From: Andeanibacterium sp036384795
GTDB taxonomy: Bacteria; Pseudomonadota; Alphaproteobacteria; Sphingomonadales; Sphingomonadaceae
Assembly: GCA_036384795.1 (NCBI GenBank)
Contig: DASVLP010000043.1
Coordinates: forward strand, 62,001 to 126,000
Length of the DNA: 64,000 bases
Reading direction: 5' to 3'
Position 1 is the first letter of the stretch. Each line of letters begins with the position of its first letter. This document shows positions 9,920-19,109 of the stretch, piece after piece. Below the pieces are notes generated by a model. That model had not been told where the DNA came from. It saw only the letters and a program-made list of their open reading frames with translations, and ran no database searches. A program made the translations under genes and the position numbers.

Positions 9920-11136
9920 TGGCAGTCGGCGCTCTTTCCAGCATCCCACCCGAACCCCCGGTGTCGGACATCGATCTGTTTGCCGACGAGGTCCTGGCCG
10001 ATCCCTACCCCGTCTATCGGGACCTGAGGGATCGCGGCTCGGCGGTCTATCTGACCCGCTGCGACGCTTGGTTCATCGGACGCTTTAAGGATGTCAGAAG
10101 CGCGCTCAACGATTGGCAGAGCTTCTCGTCGAGCAAAGGCATCGGCCTTAATCCGATCATCAACGAGGCTTGGGACGAAGCGCTGATTTGTCAGGACCCG
10201 CCGGTCCATACCGAACGACGCAAGCTGATGACCGACGTGCTGAGCCCGGTCGCCCTCAAGCCCGTTGCCGAAACGATCGATGCCCGGGCCGCTGCCCTTG
10301 CGCGTCGCGTGGTCGACCTCGGCCAGTTCGATGCGGTCACCGATTTCGCGCACGATCTTCCGATCGGCGTCGTGATGGATCTCATCGGATGGCCGGAAGA
10401 TGTTCGGCCCAGCCTCCTCGAGCTCGCGGAAGGCTCTTGGAACGCCGCGGGACCCGACAACGCAAGAATGCGCAAGGGCCTCTCTCAACTCGAGCGGATG
10501 ATGGCGCTGATCGCGGAAATCTACGATGCCAACCGCGTGATGCCCGACGGATTTGCCGCGCAATTGATCGGCGCATCCCATGCCGGGCAGATCAGCCGGG
10601 AAACCGCGATCGGCATGCTTGCCGGATACATCGTCGCCGCATTCGAGACGACGATCAGCGCGATGGCCTCCGGCATCTGGCTTTTCGCCCGAAATCCCGG
10701 CGAATGGGACAAAATCAGGCGCAATCCGCGTCTGGCAATCGGCGCGGCCAACGAAATCGTCCGGATCGAGTCCCCGCTCCAGAACTTTTCGCGCTGGTGC
10801 GGTCAGGACGTGGAGCTGTCGGACGGATCGGTCATCCCCTCGGGCTCGCGGGTAATTGTCTCCTACGCCAGCGCCAACCGGGACGAGCGCCAGTTTTCGC
10901 AGCCGGACGCGTTTTGCGTCGACCGCAAGGAAAAGCAAAATCTCGGATTCGGCCACGGTCCGCATGGTTGCGCCGGCCAAGGCCTGGCGCGCATGGAACT
11001 AACCGCGGTCTTCTCCGCGCTTGCGCCGGTCGTCGATCGCTTCGAGCTCGACGGCGGCCCAATACGGGCGCTCAACAACATTTCCCGAAGCTTCCGTTCA
11101 CTTCCCGCACGAGCCGTCCCGGCAGGAGCATCCTGA
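9919..11136 (+). CDS. Cytochrome P450 (405 aa)
   Basis: Soluble bacterial (class I) P450 monooxygenase. The heme-binding motif FGHGPHGCAGQ has the Cys ligand at residue 351. The K-helix ExxR is Glu279-Arg282 (NEIVRIE), and the I-helix oxygen-activation segment AAFETTIS carries the conserved Thr pair at 244-245. The length is normal for a CYP101-like soluble enzyme. The start overlaps the stop of a 37-codon frame, and no other strong ribosome-binding site sits directly before it. It needs a ferredoxin and a reductase, and neither is encoded in this window. The substrate is unknown; its place in a catabolic region suggests hydroxylation or O-dealkylation. Confidence 0.95.
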   Translation: MAVGALSSIPPEPPVSDIDLFADEVLADPYPVYRDLRDRGSAVYLTRCDAWFIGRFKDVRSALNDWQSFSSSKGIGLNPIINEAWDEALICQDPPVHTERRKLMTDVLSPVALKPVAETIDARAAALARRVVDLGQFDAVTDFAHDLPIGVVMDLIGWPEDVRPSLLELAEGSWNAAGPDNARMRKGLSQLERMMALIAEIYDANRVMPDGFAAQLIGASHAGQISRETAIGMLAGYIVAAFETTISAMASGIWLFARNPGEWDKIRRNPRLAIGAANEIVRIESPLQNFSRWCGQDVELSDGSVIPSGSRVIVSYASANRDERQFSQPDAFCVDRKEKQNLGFGHGPHGCAGQGLARMELTAVFSALAPVVDRFELDGGPIRALNNISRSFRSLPARAVPAGAS

Positions 11137-11445
11137 CCGCGCACCTTTTCAAAGACGGCGACGCGGCTCCTTGCAGGGGTCACCTGTGGAACAGACTCGC
11201 TGACGGCTTCGATTTCCAGACGGGCATCATGCGTGCCAGCGATCCCGCGCGCAGAAAGCGGTGCGTTCCCAGCGCTGTACGAGCGCTGCTGTTCGCGCGC
11301 GAATGGCCTTGGTCGACGCCTGTGGGTCGGCTTGGCCGAGCACTGTCAATACGAGGCCGTTTCCATTAGCGAAGCGGTTGCTCTTTTCGCGTCCTTCGGG
11401 TCCGGGCACTGGCGACAGGAGCGATCGAGATGCAGAGGAAACGGT
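11137..11445. other. Gap of 309 bases without a recognisable gene
   Basis: Frames here are short or continue the shadow of neighbouring genes. The only useful landmark is AGAGGAA at 11434-11440, which serves the GTG start of the MarR gene at 11446. I see no terminator with a T run and no clear promoter. Confidence 0.4.
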
Positions 11446-11937
11446 GTGACGTCCCCCAAACCTTCGACATTCGAAGACAACGTCGGCGTTCGCATAGTGC
11501 GACTCGCGGACGTGTTTACAAGGCTTGCCAAAATCGGCGTCGAAGAACCGTGGGGGCTCCGCAGCACGGATCTGCGCATATTGAACGTCCTGGACGGTTC
11601 CGAAAGCGTGGCGATCAGCGAAATTGCCCGCCGAACGCACGTCGACAAAGCCTGGATCAGCCGCTCGGTGCGGGAACTCGAAATGAAGAAGCTGGTCGAG
11701 CGCAGATTGGATGTCGAGGATTCCCGGCTGTCGTTGGCTGCGCTGACCGACGCAGGCAAGGCCTTGCTGGAGCAGATGCGCCCGCTCGCAAGAGCGAGCG
11801 AACACCGCGTTCTCGACGGGATCGACGAAAAGAAATTCAAGCAGCAGCTCGATAAATTGCTCGAGAATGCCGAGGAAATCCTCGGAAGCGCCGAAGCGCT
11901 CAAATCGCGAATGGCGATCGTCGCCAAAAGCTCCTGA
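11446..11937 (+). CDS. MarR-family transcriptional regulator (163 aa)
   Basis: Winged-helix MarR-type regulator. The core is visible as LRSTDLRILNVLDGSESVAI followed by HVDKAWISRSVRELEMKKLV (recognition helix) and the wing ERRLDVEDSRLSLAALTDAG. The GTG at 11446 is chosen because AGAGGAA lies five bases upstream and the resulting 163-aa product has family length; the open frame runs further upstream, but that extension is unlike MarR. It is downstream of the P450 on the same strand. MarR proteins usually respond to phenolic or aromatic ligands. Its target is not clear, but it is one candidate for the palindromes at 13895 and 16808. Confidence 0.85.
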   Translation: MTSPKPSTFEDNVGVRIVRLADVFTRLAKIGVEEPWGLRSTDLRILNVLDGSESVAISEIARRTHVDKAWISRSVRELEMKKLVERRLDVEDSRLSLAALTDAGKALLEQMRPLARASEHRVLDGIDEKKFKQQLDKLLENAEEILGSAEALKSRMAIVAKSS

Positions 11938-11950
11938 CGGTCGATTGAGC

Positions 11951-12140
11951 GATCGTATATCTTGCAAACGAGCCGCGACGGTATCTTTCGATCCTCCCCC
12001 GGTGGGAGGTGGCAGGCGCGGCAGCGCCTGACGGAGGGGTGTTCCCCTCTCGATGGCGCGACACCCCTCCGTCAGCCCTGCGGGCTGCCACCTCCCCTTC
12101 CAGGGGAGGATCACTATCCGTGTTTGCAAACGATATGATC
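11951..12140. repeat. Large imperfect inverted repeat, REP/MITE-like element
   Basis: An inverted repeat of about 190 bases. The core at 11990-12112 begins GATCCTCCCC and ends GGGGAGGATC. Its left arm (GGGAGGTGGCA ... CTGACGGAGGGGTG) is mirrored on the right (CACCCCTCCGTCAG ... TGCCACCTCCC). The outer flanks also match in inverted orientation (TTGCAAACGA on the left, TTTGCAAACGATATGATC on the right). Elements with this CTCCCC...GGGGAG and GACGGAGGGGTG pattern are common extragenic repeats in sphingomonads and relatives. It fills most of the gap between the convergent MarR and aldehyde dehydrogenase genes and could act as a bidirectional terminator. Confidence 0.85.
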
Positions 12141-12302
12141 GCCCTCGATTGCCGATCGTTCGGCTAAGACCAGAGGACTGCGAGCCGATTGTGACATTCC
12201 GCGAAACGCAGCCCCGCGCAATCCTGGGAGGGTATTTGCGCGGGGCTGCGAGGCGGTGCCTGAAGGAAGCGACTGGCCACCTTCGGCACTCAAAACGAGA
12301 GA

Positions 12303-13826
<1,524 letters not shown>

Positions 13827-13878
13827 CTGCCGTCTCCCGATGGCCGTTTTCGCGCAAGCATCCGCCCGACCTATCTTG

Positions 13879-13890
13879 TTGTCAAGACAT
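13879..13890. promoter_or_regulatory. Imperfect palindrome TTGTC-AA-GACAT
   Basis: A near-palindrome between the divergent aldehyde dehydrogenase and DUF779 genes. Four of five arm pairs match. It resembles the perfect TTGTC-N2-GACAA palindromes at 14395 and 61045. A regulator cannot be assigned. Confidence 0.4.
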
Positions 13891-13894
13891 CGAG

Positions 13895-13907
13895 TAAAGT
13901 CGCTTTA
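13895..13907. promoter_or_regulatory. Putative operator TAAAG-TCG-CTTTA
   Basis: A perfect 5-bp inverted repeat with a 3-bp spacer in the aldehyde dehydrogenase/DUF779 promoter. Over a 19-base alignment it matches the larger palindrome at 16808-16828 at 15 positions, including the trailing CTTTATATT. The same core and spacing at two promoters suggests a shared regulator, most likely of the MarR type. Confidence 0.6.
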
Positions 13908-13942
13908 TATTGACGGTCATGAGGAAGCGAGTGAGGAAGCGG

Positions 13943-14320
13943 ATGGACGACCGGACGATTGCGCGTGTCGTAGCCACCGCGGCGGCACTGGAATTGATCG
14001 GCGAGATCCGCACCGATCACCCCGACATCATTTTCCACCAGTCGGGCGGGTGTTGCGACGGGTCTTCGCCGATGTGCTATCCGGCATCGGACTTCCGGAT
14101 CGGCGAACGCGACGTCAAGCTTGGCGAGGTTGCAGGTGTGCCGGTCTACATCAGCGGTCCGCAATTCGAAGCGTGGCGCCACACGCAGCTGATCCTCGAC
14201 GTCGTTCCGGGACGGGGAGGCATGTTCTCGCTCGACAACGGGCGCGAGCGGCGTTTCCTCTCCCGAGGGCGGGTGTTTTCGGAGGCGGAGCTGGAAGCTC
14301 TCGATCGCCCGGCGGCCTGA
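13943..14320 (+). CDS. DUF779 family protein (125 aa)
   Basis: A small cytoplasmic protein of unknown biochemical role that is a frequent neighbour of ExaC/AldA-type aldehyde dehydrogenases. The hallmark FHQSGGCCDGSSPMCYP (residues about 31-47) carries three Cys and a His, a plausible metal or redox site. The ATG at 13943 is preferred because GAGGAAG lies just upstream and homologues start near here; an ATG at 13919 would add eight basic residues. It is divergent from the aldehyde dehydrogenase and probably co-regulated through the palindromes between them. Confidence 0.85.
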   Translation: MDDRTIARVVATAAALELIGEIRTDHPDIIFHQSGGCCDGSSPMCYPASDFRIGERDVKLGEVAGVPVYISGPQFEAWRHTQLILDVVPGRGGMFSLDNGRERRFLSRGRVFSEAELEALDRPAA

Positions 14321-14392
14321 GAAGGGCCCGCGAGGAAAGGAAGAGCCGCTGTGATCGCCCGAAGGCAGGCTCCGCCAATCGCAGTGCGATTA

Positions 14393-14423
14393 TGTTGTCT
14401 GGACAACAATCTACAAAATTGTA
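14393..14423. promoter_or_regulatory. Two adjacent palindromes upstream of small exported protein gene
   Basis: The first is TGTTGTC-TG-GACAACA (14393-14408), with perfect 7-bp arms. The second, TACAA-AA-TTGTA (14412-14423), has perfect 5-bp arms. They lie 31 bases before the next start codon, where a repressor would block transcription. The centre-to-centre spacing is about 17 bases. No regulator can be assigned from sequence alone. Confidence 0.55.
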
Positions 14424-14453
14424 AAATGCACCCCTGATTTCGGGAGAGTCGGG

Positions 14454-14882
14454 ATGGCCGGGTTCAATGTGATGAAGGCGTTCGGAATGTTTCTGGCGGC
14501 GGGCGTGGCGGCCGCCGGCACGCCCCTTTTCGGGCAAGGTTCGCCGGTGCTCGGGGCGTGGAATACCACCGCGAACACCCCGATGGGCGAACTGAAGTCC
14601 ACGATCACGTTTTCGCGAACCGGCGACGCCTACGCCGTCGACATCAAGGATCAGCCGATGGCTGCCGGCGCAGGCGCGCCGCCCGCCGATGCCACCCCGC
14701 CGCCGACAACACTGTCGGACGTCAAGGTCGATGGCAGCACCTTTTCGTTCAAGCGGACCATCGAATCGCCGCAAGGAACGATCGCGCTCGACTATTCCGG
14801 CAGCGTCGACGGCGATGCGCTGACGGCCAAGGCACATTCGGACTTCGGCGACGTCGACATCACGGGAACGCGCGCGCAGTAG
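14454..14882 (+). CDS. Small exported protein of unknown function (142 aa)
   Basis: I do not recognise the family by name. The start at 14454 has GGGAGAG five bases upstream. An N-terminal signal (MKAFGMFLAAGVAAAGTPLF, from residue 7) is followed by GAWNTTANTPMG and alternating hydrophobic strands (STITFSRTGDAYAVDI; STFSFKRTIESP; TIALDYSGSVDGD), so a small all-beta fold is likely. A Pro/Ala-rich loop (AGAGAPPADATPPP) lies in the middle. Proteins of this style in catabolic loci often carry several copies of the TITF...Y.VDI motif. It is preceded by two palindromes and may be tightly regulated. Confidence 0.75.
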   Translation: MAGFNVMKAFGMFLAAGVAAAGTPLFGQGSPVLGAWNTTANTPMGELKSTITFSRTGDAYAVDIKDQPMAAGAGAPPADATPPPTTLSDVKVDGSTFSFKRTIESPQGTIALDYSGSVDGDALTAKAHSDFGDVDITGTRAQ

Positions 14883-14965
14883 ACAGCCGACCTGCGGCGC
14901 AAATCCGGCTGCGTCCGTCTCGAGCGTCGTGGCGGCGCCTTCGACGTTTTCGTCTCGATGGCCAA

Positions 14966-15856
14966 TCAGGCGCGCACGCCCATGCGTTCCTCGCCGTATT
15001 CGTTGATCGTCGTGCGCCTCAAGTCCCGGCGGTCGACCATGTACTCGAACGGGGTTGCGCGGTGCATCGTGCAGCGGTTGTCCCAGATTACCAGGTCGCC
15101 GACGCGCCATTTGTGGGAATAGACGCGGTCCGGCGCCGTCGCCCGCGCGACCAGCTCGTCCAGCAGCGCGCGGCCTTCCGCCTCGTCCATGCCGATCACC
15201 CGCGCGGCGTGCGATCCGATATAGAGCGCCGTGCGCCCCGAAGCGCTGGCGCGCACCAGGGGCTGGATCACCGGCGGGAAAGCGCGGGCGAACACGTCGG
15301 TGCCGGTAAGTCCACCCCTGGCGCGGGACTGGGTGAGGTCGTGCTCGACTTCCAGCCCCGCCACCTTGCGCCGAAGCGCGGGCGAAAGCCGCTCATACGC
15401 GACCCTCGTATCGACGAACTCGGTATTGCCTCCTTGCGCCGGCACTTCGTGCGCGAGCAGCAGCGACCACTTGGTCGGCAGGTCGTTGAACGAGCTGTCG
15501 GTGTGGAAGAACTCGTTGCCCTTGGCGAACTTGCGGCGCAGCGTGTCCGGGCCGTCCATCTCACCGTTATCGTCGAGATTGGAGACATCGTAGACCTCGC
15601 GCGCGACCCTGCGCCGCCGCGCCGGATCGCTCATTCCCAGCTCTGGCGGCATCTCGAGCGGCCCGAACGCCCGGCTGAAGCGCACCTGATCCGCGTCGGT
15701 TGCGCGTTCCTGGTCGCGGATTGCCACGACAGCATACCGGTCCATCGCCGCCTCGACCAGGTCGTGCACTTCGGGCGTGACCTGCTGCCTGATGTCGAGG
15801 CCGATAATCTCCGCGGCGAAATCGTGGTGCAGCGGGTTGATGTGAACGGCTGTCAC
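14966..15856 (-). CDS. TauD/TfdA-family 2-oxoglutarate Fe(II) dioxygenase (296 aa)
   Basis: Non-heme iron dioxygenase that couples 2-oxoglutarate decarboxylation to substrate hydroxylation. The iron facial triad is visible: His118 and Asp120 (FFHTDSS) and His265 (WDNRCTMHR), with a downstream Arg at 276-280 to bind 2-oxoglutarate. The start is the GTG at 15856, backed by AAGGAAAG on the reverse strand; a longer frame upstream lies inside the preceding gene. It follows another dioxygenase of the same family by only 14 bases, so the two form an operon. The substrate is unknown; relatives act on taurine, aryloxyalkanoates and other acids. Confidence 0.93.
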   Translation of the reverse strand: MTAVHINPLHHDFAAEIIGLDIRQQVTPEVHDLVEAAMDRYAVVAIRDQERATDADQVRFSRAFGPLEMPPELGMSDPARRRRVAREVYDVSNLDDNGEMDGPDTLRRKFAKGNEFFHTDSSFNDLPTKWSLLLAHEVPAQGGNTEFVDTRVAYERLSPALRRKVAGLEVEHDLTQSRARGGLTGTDVFARAFPPVIQPLVRASASGRTALYIGSHAARVIGMDEAEGRALLDELVARATAPDRVYSHKWRVGDLVIWDNRCTMHRATPFEYMVDRRDLRRTTINEYGEERMGVRA

Positions 15857-15870
15857 CGGGCTTTCCTTAA

Positions 15871-16767
15871 TCAGGCCGCTTTGGGACGGGCGGGCTGCCA
15901 CAACAAGTCCGACGAGACGATTGGGCTGCCGTAAAGCAGGCGACGCTCGGCCGGATCGAATGCCTCGCGCCGGTGAGCGCAGCAGCGGTTGTCCCATAGC
16001 AGGACGTCGCCCTGCCGCCACTGATGGAGATAGGCAAATTTCGGCCGTGAGATGTGGGCGTAGATCTCGTCCAGCAGTTCCGCGCTTTCGGCCTTGGAAA
16101 GGCCCGTGATGCGCGGGGCGGTGTCGATATAGGCGAGAATGCGGCGCGCGCCGAGGAACAGGAACCTGCGGCCGGTCACCGCATGCGTCTGAACGATCGG
16201 CACGATCCGAAACAGCGTTTCGTCTTCCGGATCGACTGTGTCCAGATCGCCCTCGAAATCGTTGACCTGCAATGGGAAATGGATCGAACGGCCTTCGACC
16301 CGGCGGCGCAGCGCCGGGGGCATCGCGTCATAGGCGTCGCACAAGTTGGCAATGCCGGTGCGGCCACCGGTGCGGGTAATTTCGACACCGTGGAGTGCAG
16401 TTGCCGGCGGCGGCGCTGCGTCGGTCCAGCGGTCCTGGTGCCAGCCCATCTCGTCGTTGCCGAACTGGCCCTTGTTGCGCCCGCCTTCGGCGATGTTCGA
16501 CACCAGACGCAGCCCCTTGAAGCCGTCGATGTCGATCGGCTCGTGATAGCGCGAGGTATCCGATGGATCGGGAGTGCCGAACTGGCGGATGAAGCCGATA
16601 TATTCGCGCGGGGTCAACACGCGCGAGCGAAACACCAGCACTTGCCGCTGGTGGAACAGGTCCACCAGCTCGTCGAGCGCGCTTGCGGGGATGCGCTCGC
16701 TCGGATCGAGCCCCGAGATTTCCGCACCGAAGCGCTCGGTCAGCGGCGTCGCAGCAAAAAGGGCCAT
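15871..16767 (-). CDS. TauD/TfdA-family 2-oxoglutarate Fe(II) dioxygenase (298 aa)
   Basis: First gene of a two-gene dioxygenase operon. The iron ligands His110 and Asp112 (GWHQDRW) and His265 (WDNRCCAHRR) are all present, and the length is typical. The ATG at 16767 has GGGAGAAAG upstream; an alternative in-frame ATG at 16809 would overlap the palindromic operator and is less likely. The enzyme is clearly diverged from its downstream partner, so the pair probably acts on different substrates or positions. It is divergent from the DUF2306 membrane protein gene with a 21-bp palindrome between them. Confidence 0.93.
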   Translation of the reverse strand: MALFAATPLTERFGAEISGLDPSERIPASALDELVDLFHQRQVLVFRSRVLTPREYIGFIRQFGTPDPSDTSRYHEPIDIDGFKGLRLVSNIAEGGRNKGQFGNDEMGWHQDRWTDAAPPPATALHGVEITRTGGRTGIANLCDAYDAMPPALRRRVEGRSIHFPLQVNDFEGDLDTVDPEDETLFRIVPIVQTHAVTGRRFLFLGARRILAYIDTAPRITGLSKAESAELLDEIYAHISRPKFAYLHQWRQGDVLLWDNRCCAHRREAFDPAERRLLYGSPIVSSDLLWQPARPKAA

Positions 16768-16807
16768 GATCTTTCTCCCGTGCCGACTCAGATTTCGGCT
16801 TTCCTTC

Positions 16808-16828
16808 AATATAAAGTAACTTTATATT
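16808..16828. promoter_or_regulatory. Perfect 21-bp palindromic operator between divergent genes
   Basis: The arms AATATAAAGT and ACTTTATATT are exact reverse complements around a single A. It lies between the dioxygenase operon (start 16767, reverse) and the DUF2306 gene (start 16854, forward). The inner TAAAG-N3-CTTTA core is identical in arms and spacing to the site at 13895-13907. The size and symmetry fit a MarR dimer. The MarR gene at 17531-17989 is the closest candidate, that at 11446 the next. Confidence 0.75.
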
Positions 16829-16853
16829 CGAAAGCAATCGGAGAGGATGGCGG

Positions 16854-17522
16854 ATGCTACGAACAGGAAGTGCGCCGGCGATCGCGCAACGGCCCAGGTT
16901 CGGCGATTCATGGACTCGGACGGGTTGGTGGGCGATGGCGGTGCCTTCATTCCTTTCCGGATCGTGGGCGATCTTCGTCTCGATCGCATATCCAGAAATG
17001 AGCGCTTACTACGCGCGCATGTTCGCGGTGCCGGCGATCGCATTCGCGCACACCGCCGGCGGCGGCGTCGCATCGCTGATCGGCCCGTTCCAGTTCCATC
17101 CCCAGTTGCGCCGACGGCGCCTCCAGGCGCATCGCTGGCTCGGCCACGTCTACCTCGTCGCGGTCGGTCTCAGCGGGCTGGGCGGCATCTACCTGTCGCC
17201 GCGGAGCCTGGCCGCGAATACCTTCGGAATTGCCTTCATCCTGCTCGCGCTCGCCTGGCTGCTTACGGGCTGGCAGGCGTACGCCGCGATCCGCCGCGGC
17301 GAGGTGACGGCCCACAGGCGCTGGATGATCCGCAATTTCGCGCTCACTTACGCCGCGGTCACTTTGCGAATCGAAATGCCGCTGCTCATGCTGGCGGGAA
17401 TGAATTCGATCCTCGCGCTCAACGTGGTTGGCTGGACGTGCTGGATCCCGAACTTGCTTGCGGTCGAGTGGTGGATGAAGCGCAAGGAGGGGGCGGCTGT
17501 TCGCGCGGCCCCGGCATTCTGA
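16854..17522 (+). CDS. DUF2306 family integral membrane protein (222 aa)
   Basis: Inner-membrane protein with about five hydrophobic segments (for example WWAMAVPSFLSGSWAIFVSI, FGIAFILLALAWLLTGWQAY and LLMLAGMNSILALNVVGWT). Conserved His residues include AHRWLGHVYL and TAHRRWMIRNFAL, which match the DUF2306 family of predicted membrane proteins. The biochemical role is unknown; His pairs in adjacent helices suggest possible heme binding (inference). GGAGAGG lies seven bases before the ATG at 16854. It is transcribed from the palindromic promoter shared with the dioxygenase operon. Confidence 0.82.
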   Translation: MLRTGSAPAIAQRPRFGDSWTRTGWWAMAVPSFLSGSWAIFVSIAYPEMSAYYARMFAVPAIAFAHTAGGGVASLIGPFQFHPQLRRRRLQAHRWLGHVYLVAVGLSGLGGIYLSPRSLAANTFGIAFILLALAWLLTGWQAYAAIRRGEVTAHRRWMIRNFALTYAAVTLRIEMPLLMLAGMNSILALNVVGWTCWIPNLLAVEWWMKRKEGAAVRAAPAF

Positions 17523-17530
17523 TGCGGGAT

Positions 17531-17989
17531 TCATGTGAACCCTTCCGCTATTTGCGCCAGCATCCGCTTGAGCAGCGCGCGTTCTTCGGCGGTGAAATCG
17601 CCGAGGAATTCCTCTTCCACCGCCGGATTGAGCTTGCGCGCGCGCTCCAGCGTGGCGCGGCCTTTGCCGGTCAGCTTCAGCAGCAGCCGGCGGCGGTGCG
17701 CCTGGTCGGGCGTCGCCACGATGTAGCCTTCTCGCCGCAACGGCCCGAGCAGCGTGGTCATCGCCTGCGGCGTAATCCGCATCATCCGCGCGACCTCGGC
17801 CGAGGTCGCCTCGCCCCGTGCCTCGATCAGCACGATCGCGAACAGTTGGCTGCTGGAGATCGGAAAATCGCGCATGTCGCGCTCGATCCGCGCGCGCACC
17901 GCCATTTCGACCCATTTGACGAGGTGCGGAAAGGTGAATTCCTCGGCCTCGTCTCGCTCGTTTCGCCCCGCCATCGCGCCGCTTTGCAT
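17531..17989 (-). CDS. MarR-family transcriptional regulator (152 aa)
   Basis: Winged-helix regulator. The family core is clear: SSSQLFAIVLIEARGEATSA, then RMMRITPQAMTTLLGPLRRE (recognition helix) and the wing VATPDQAHRRRLLLKLTGKG. The ATG at 17989 is chosen to give the usual family length; another ATG 15 bases downstream is possible, and a longer frame would run into the divergent Rieske gene. It is divergent from the Rieske/P450 unit (start 18033) and lies within 0.8 kb of the 21-bp palindrome at 16808. The inference is that it represses the oxygenase genes until an aromatic inducer binds. Confidence 0.88.
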   Translation of the reverse strand: MQSGAMAGRNERDEAEEFTFPHLVKWVEMAVRARIERDMRDFPISSSQLFAIVLIEARGEATSAEVARMMRITPQAMTTLLGPLRREGYIVATPDQAHRRRLLLKLTGKGRATLERARKLNPAVEEEFLGDFTAEERALLKRMLAQIAEGFT

Positions 17990-18032
17990 TAACCCGGCGC
18001 GCTTGCCAATCGCAGAAGGAAAGGCCTCGCCA

Positions 18033-19109
18033 ATGTCCGATCCGTCCGAATTCATCTGGAATGCCTGGTACGTCGGCGCGCTGTCGAATGAGTTGGTTGG
18101 CGACACGCTGTTCGCCCGCCGGCTGCTCGACCGCCCGGTGCTGCTTTATCGCAAGCGCGAGACGGGCGAGCCGGTCGCGATGCTGGACCGGTGCCCGCAC
18201 CGCTTCGCGTATCTGTCGAAAGGCAAGCGCGTCGGCGACGAGATCGAATGCCTCTATCATGGCCTCCGTTTCGGAGCCGACGGCAGGTGTACCCACAGCC
18301 CCTACCAGGATGAGCCGCCGACGAACGCCCGGGTCGAGACGTTCCCGGCCGTCGAGCGGCACAAGATGATCTGGGTTTGGCTGGGCGATCCGGCCCTCGC
18401 CGATCCGGAAACGATCCCCGACCACAGCCACATGGACGTCGACTGGATGAGGCCGCTGCTGTGGCACGTAAAATATGCAGGGAACTGGCAGCTCGGAAAC
18501 GACAACCTGATGGAGCTGACGCACCTGTTCTTCCTCCACACCAGCACGATCGGCGGGTGGAAGGAGTATCCGGGCCCGGCTCCGGGGGAGACCTACGAGG
18601 CGAAAGTAACCGACGGACGCGTCCGCAGCCGCACTTTCATCCCCGACGTGCGCAGCAGCGGGGCGTTCGACAACGGCGTGCCCGAAGGCCAGCCGTTCGA
18701 CCAGTGGAACGACACGATCTGGGACGGCGCGGCGAACATGCGTTTCACCATGGGCGCGGTACCGGCGGGCAGCTCAACCGAGCACGCCGAGCCCTACATG
18801 GAGCAGAGCCACATCCTGACGCCCGAAACCGCCACTTCGACCCACTATTTCTCGGGCTTCACCCGCATCTTCGAGCTCGATCGCGATGCGAAGGGGGAAG
18901 CCCAGTTCATCGAATTCTTCGGCGGAATCTTCGAGCGCGAAGACGGGCCGATCATGGAGGATATCGAACAGCAGATGCACTCGCACGACTTGCTCGCGCA
19001 CAACCCTGTGGTCCTGCCGCGCGACCGGGGCGCGATTCTGGTGCGCAGACTGGTGGCCCAGCGGCTCGCGGCCGAAGCGGGCGAAACCGAGAAAGCGGCC
19101 GCGGAATGA
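18033..19109 (+). CDS. Rieske non-heme iron aromatic oxygenase (VanA-like, 358 aa)
   Basis: Oxygenase component of a Rieske-type demethylase or hydroxylase. The N-terminal Rieske [2Fe-2S] site is CPHR followed by CLYHG (CPHRFAYLSKGKRVGDEIEC then LYHG, residues about 49-73). The mononuclear iron motif is ELTHLFFLH near residue 165, with the third acidic ligand expected in EDIEQQMH near residue 320. Size and motifs resemble vanillate O-demethylase, dicamba demethylase and related enzymes. AAGGAAAGG lies ten bases before the ATG. Its stop overlaps the start of the P450 gene (ATGA), so the two oxygenases are co-translated. No reductase component is nearby. Confidence 0.94.
   Translation: MSDPSEFIWNAWYVGALSNELVGDTLFARRLLDRPVLLYRKRETGEPVAMLDRCPHRFAYLSKGKRVGDEIECLYHGLRFGADGRCTHSPYQDEPPTNARVETFPAVERHKMIWVWLGDPALADPETIPDHSHMDVDWMRPLLWHVKYAGNWQLGNDNLMELTHLFFLHTSTIGGWKEYPGPAPGETYEAKVTDGRVRSRTFIPDVRSSGAFDNGVPEGQPFDQWNDTIWDGAANMRFTMGAVPAGSSTEHAEPYMEQSHILTPETATSTHYFSGFTRIFELDRDAKGEAQFIEFFGGIFEREDGPIMEDIEQQMHSHDLLAHNPVVLPRDRGAILVRRLVAQRLAAEAGETEKAAAE

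Noticed and set aside
11227..11445. Possible reverse-strand gene in the gap upstream of the MarR gene
   Set aside because: The frame is long but has no start signal, and runs antisense through the MarR gene.
14558..15934. Open frame of 458 codons overlapping the small exported gene and the dioxygenase
   Set aside because: The exported protein and the TauD enzyme have clear starts and motifs in other frames; this frame has none.
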